Origin: Salinibaculum litoreum | Lineage (GTDB): Archaea > Halobacteriota > Halobacteria > Halobacteriales > Haloarculaceae | Reading direction: 5' to 3' | Assembly: GCA_009789175.1 (NCBI GenBank) | Contig: CP046866.1 | Coordinates: 2,418,001-2,482,000, forward strand | DNA: 64,000 nucleotides | Shown here: positions 63,979 to 64,000 of the stretch, in pieces | Position numbering within the stretch: position 1 is the stretch's first letter | How the letters are laid out: each line of letters starts with the position of its first letter | Notes under the pieces: generated by a model | Databases searched by the model: none | What the model saw: the letters and a program-made list of their open reading frames with translations, nothing else | Told to the model about the DNA's origin: nothing | Position numbers and translations under genes: made by a program

Positions 63979-64000
63979 CCTGGCAGGATATCGCCCGCAA
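63975..64000 (+). CDS. Start of a further ABC-2 permease gene (partial)
   Basis: ATG 63975 overlaps the stop of the preceding permease (ATGA) and reads MTWQDIARK before the edge, similar to the N-terminus of the upstream permease (MSWTVIARQD). Only nine codons are visible; the call rests on context. Confidence 0.5.

Overview
The window is a continuous, gene-dense piece of chromosome from a halophilic archaeon (class Halobacteria). The evidence is the strongly G+C-rich third codon positions, very acidic predicted proteins, haloarchaeal families throughout (two Hvo_1808-type lipoproteins, a HalX response regulator, a Bat-type HTH activator, HPP-UspA, many UspA proteins, DUF63) and archaeal promoters. 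The promoters are T/A-rich TATA elements about 27 nt before start codons, which implies mostly leaderless mRNAs. I cannot name the genus. I see no rRNA, tRNA, CRISPR array, transposase or integrase.

Layout. 1-9.7 kb: two Hvo_1808-like metallopeptidase lipoproteins (the first cut by the window edge), an isochorismatase hydrolase with a GNAT protein, an M23-like protein, lipoate ligase, dihydroorotase, and UspA/GNAT genes that include a divergent uspA pair sharing a symmetric palindromic promoter. 9.7-24.8 kb: DHH phosphoesterase, PadR regulator, hisS, the nadA-nadB-nadC operon, hmgA, icd, a frameshifted small gene, isoaspartyl peptidase, psiE, map and a HIT protein. 24.9-33.6 kb: a Rieske protein, a CDF metal transporter, a degenerate membrane histidine kinase, then an operon of a frameshifted FG-GAP beta-propeller protein with an ABC-2 exporter. 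33.7-38.1 kb: potassium uptake (TrkH, TrkA, UspA) with a divergent Lrp-RCK regulator and a 38-residue zinc-finger protein. 38-42.3 kb: tRNA methylthiotransferase, a membrane spermidine-synthase-like protein, and a locally A+T-richer stretch of small membrane proteins. 42.3-44.8 kb: deoC, DUF63 and uridine phosphorylase. 44.8-51.8 kb: HPP-UspA fusion, a TrkA-N potassium channel, and two RCK_C membrane proteins, the second with a long acidic tail carrying a duplicated motif. 51.8-54.9 kb: HxlR regulator, DoxX, esterase and VOC dioxygenase, resembling the quinone/catechol detoxification regulons of Firmicutes. 55-62.1 kb: a phosphorelay island with a HalX response regulator, a winged-helix protein, three histidine kinases (two are divergent paralogues) and a Bat-type regulator. 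62.2-64 kb: a second ABC-2 operon running off the edge.

The themes are NAD and isoprenoid biosynthesis and general housekeeping, K+ homeostasis at two separate sites, stress proteins and membrane signalling. The best candidate for an undescribed system is the HxlR-DoxX-esterase-VOC module, with a near-identical promoter motif before DoxX and the VOC gene and a coupled leader ORF. Next are the beta-propeller/ABC-2 operon and the tandem RCK_C membrane proteins. Two genes show apparent single-base frameshifts, both an extra G in a GGG run; these may be real lesions or sequence errors.
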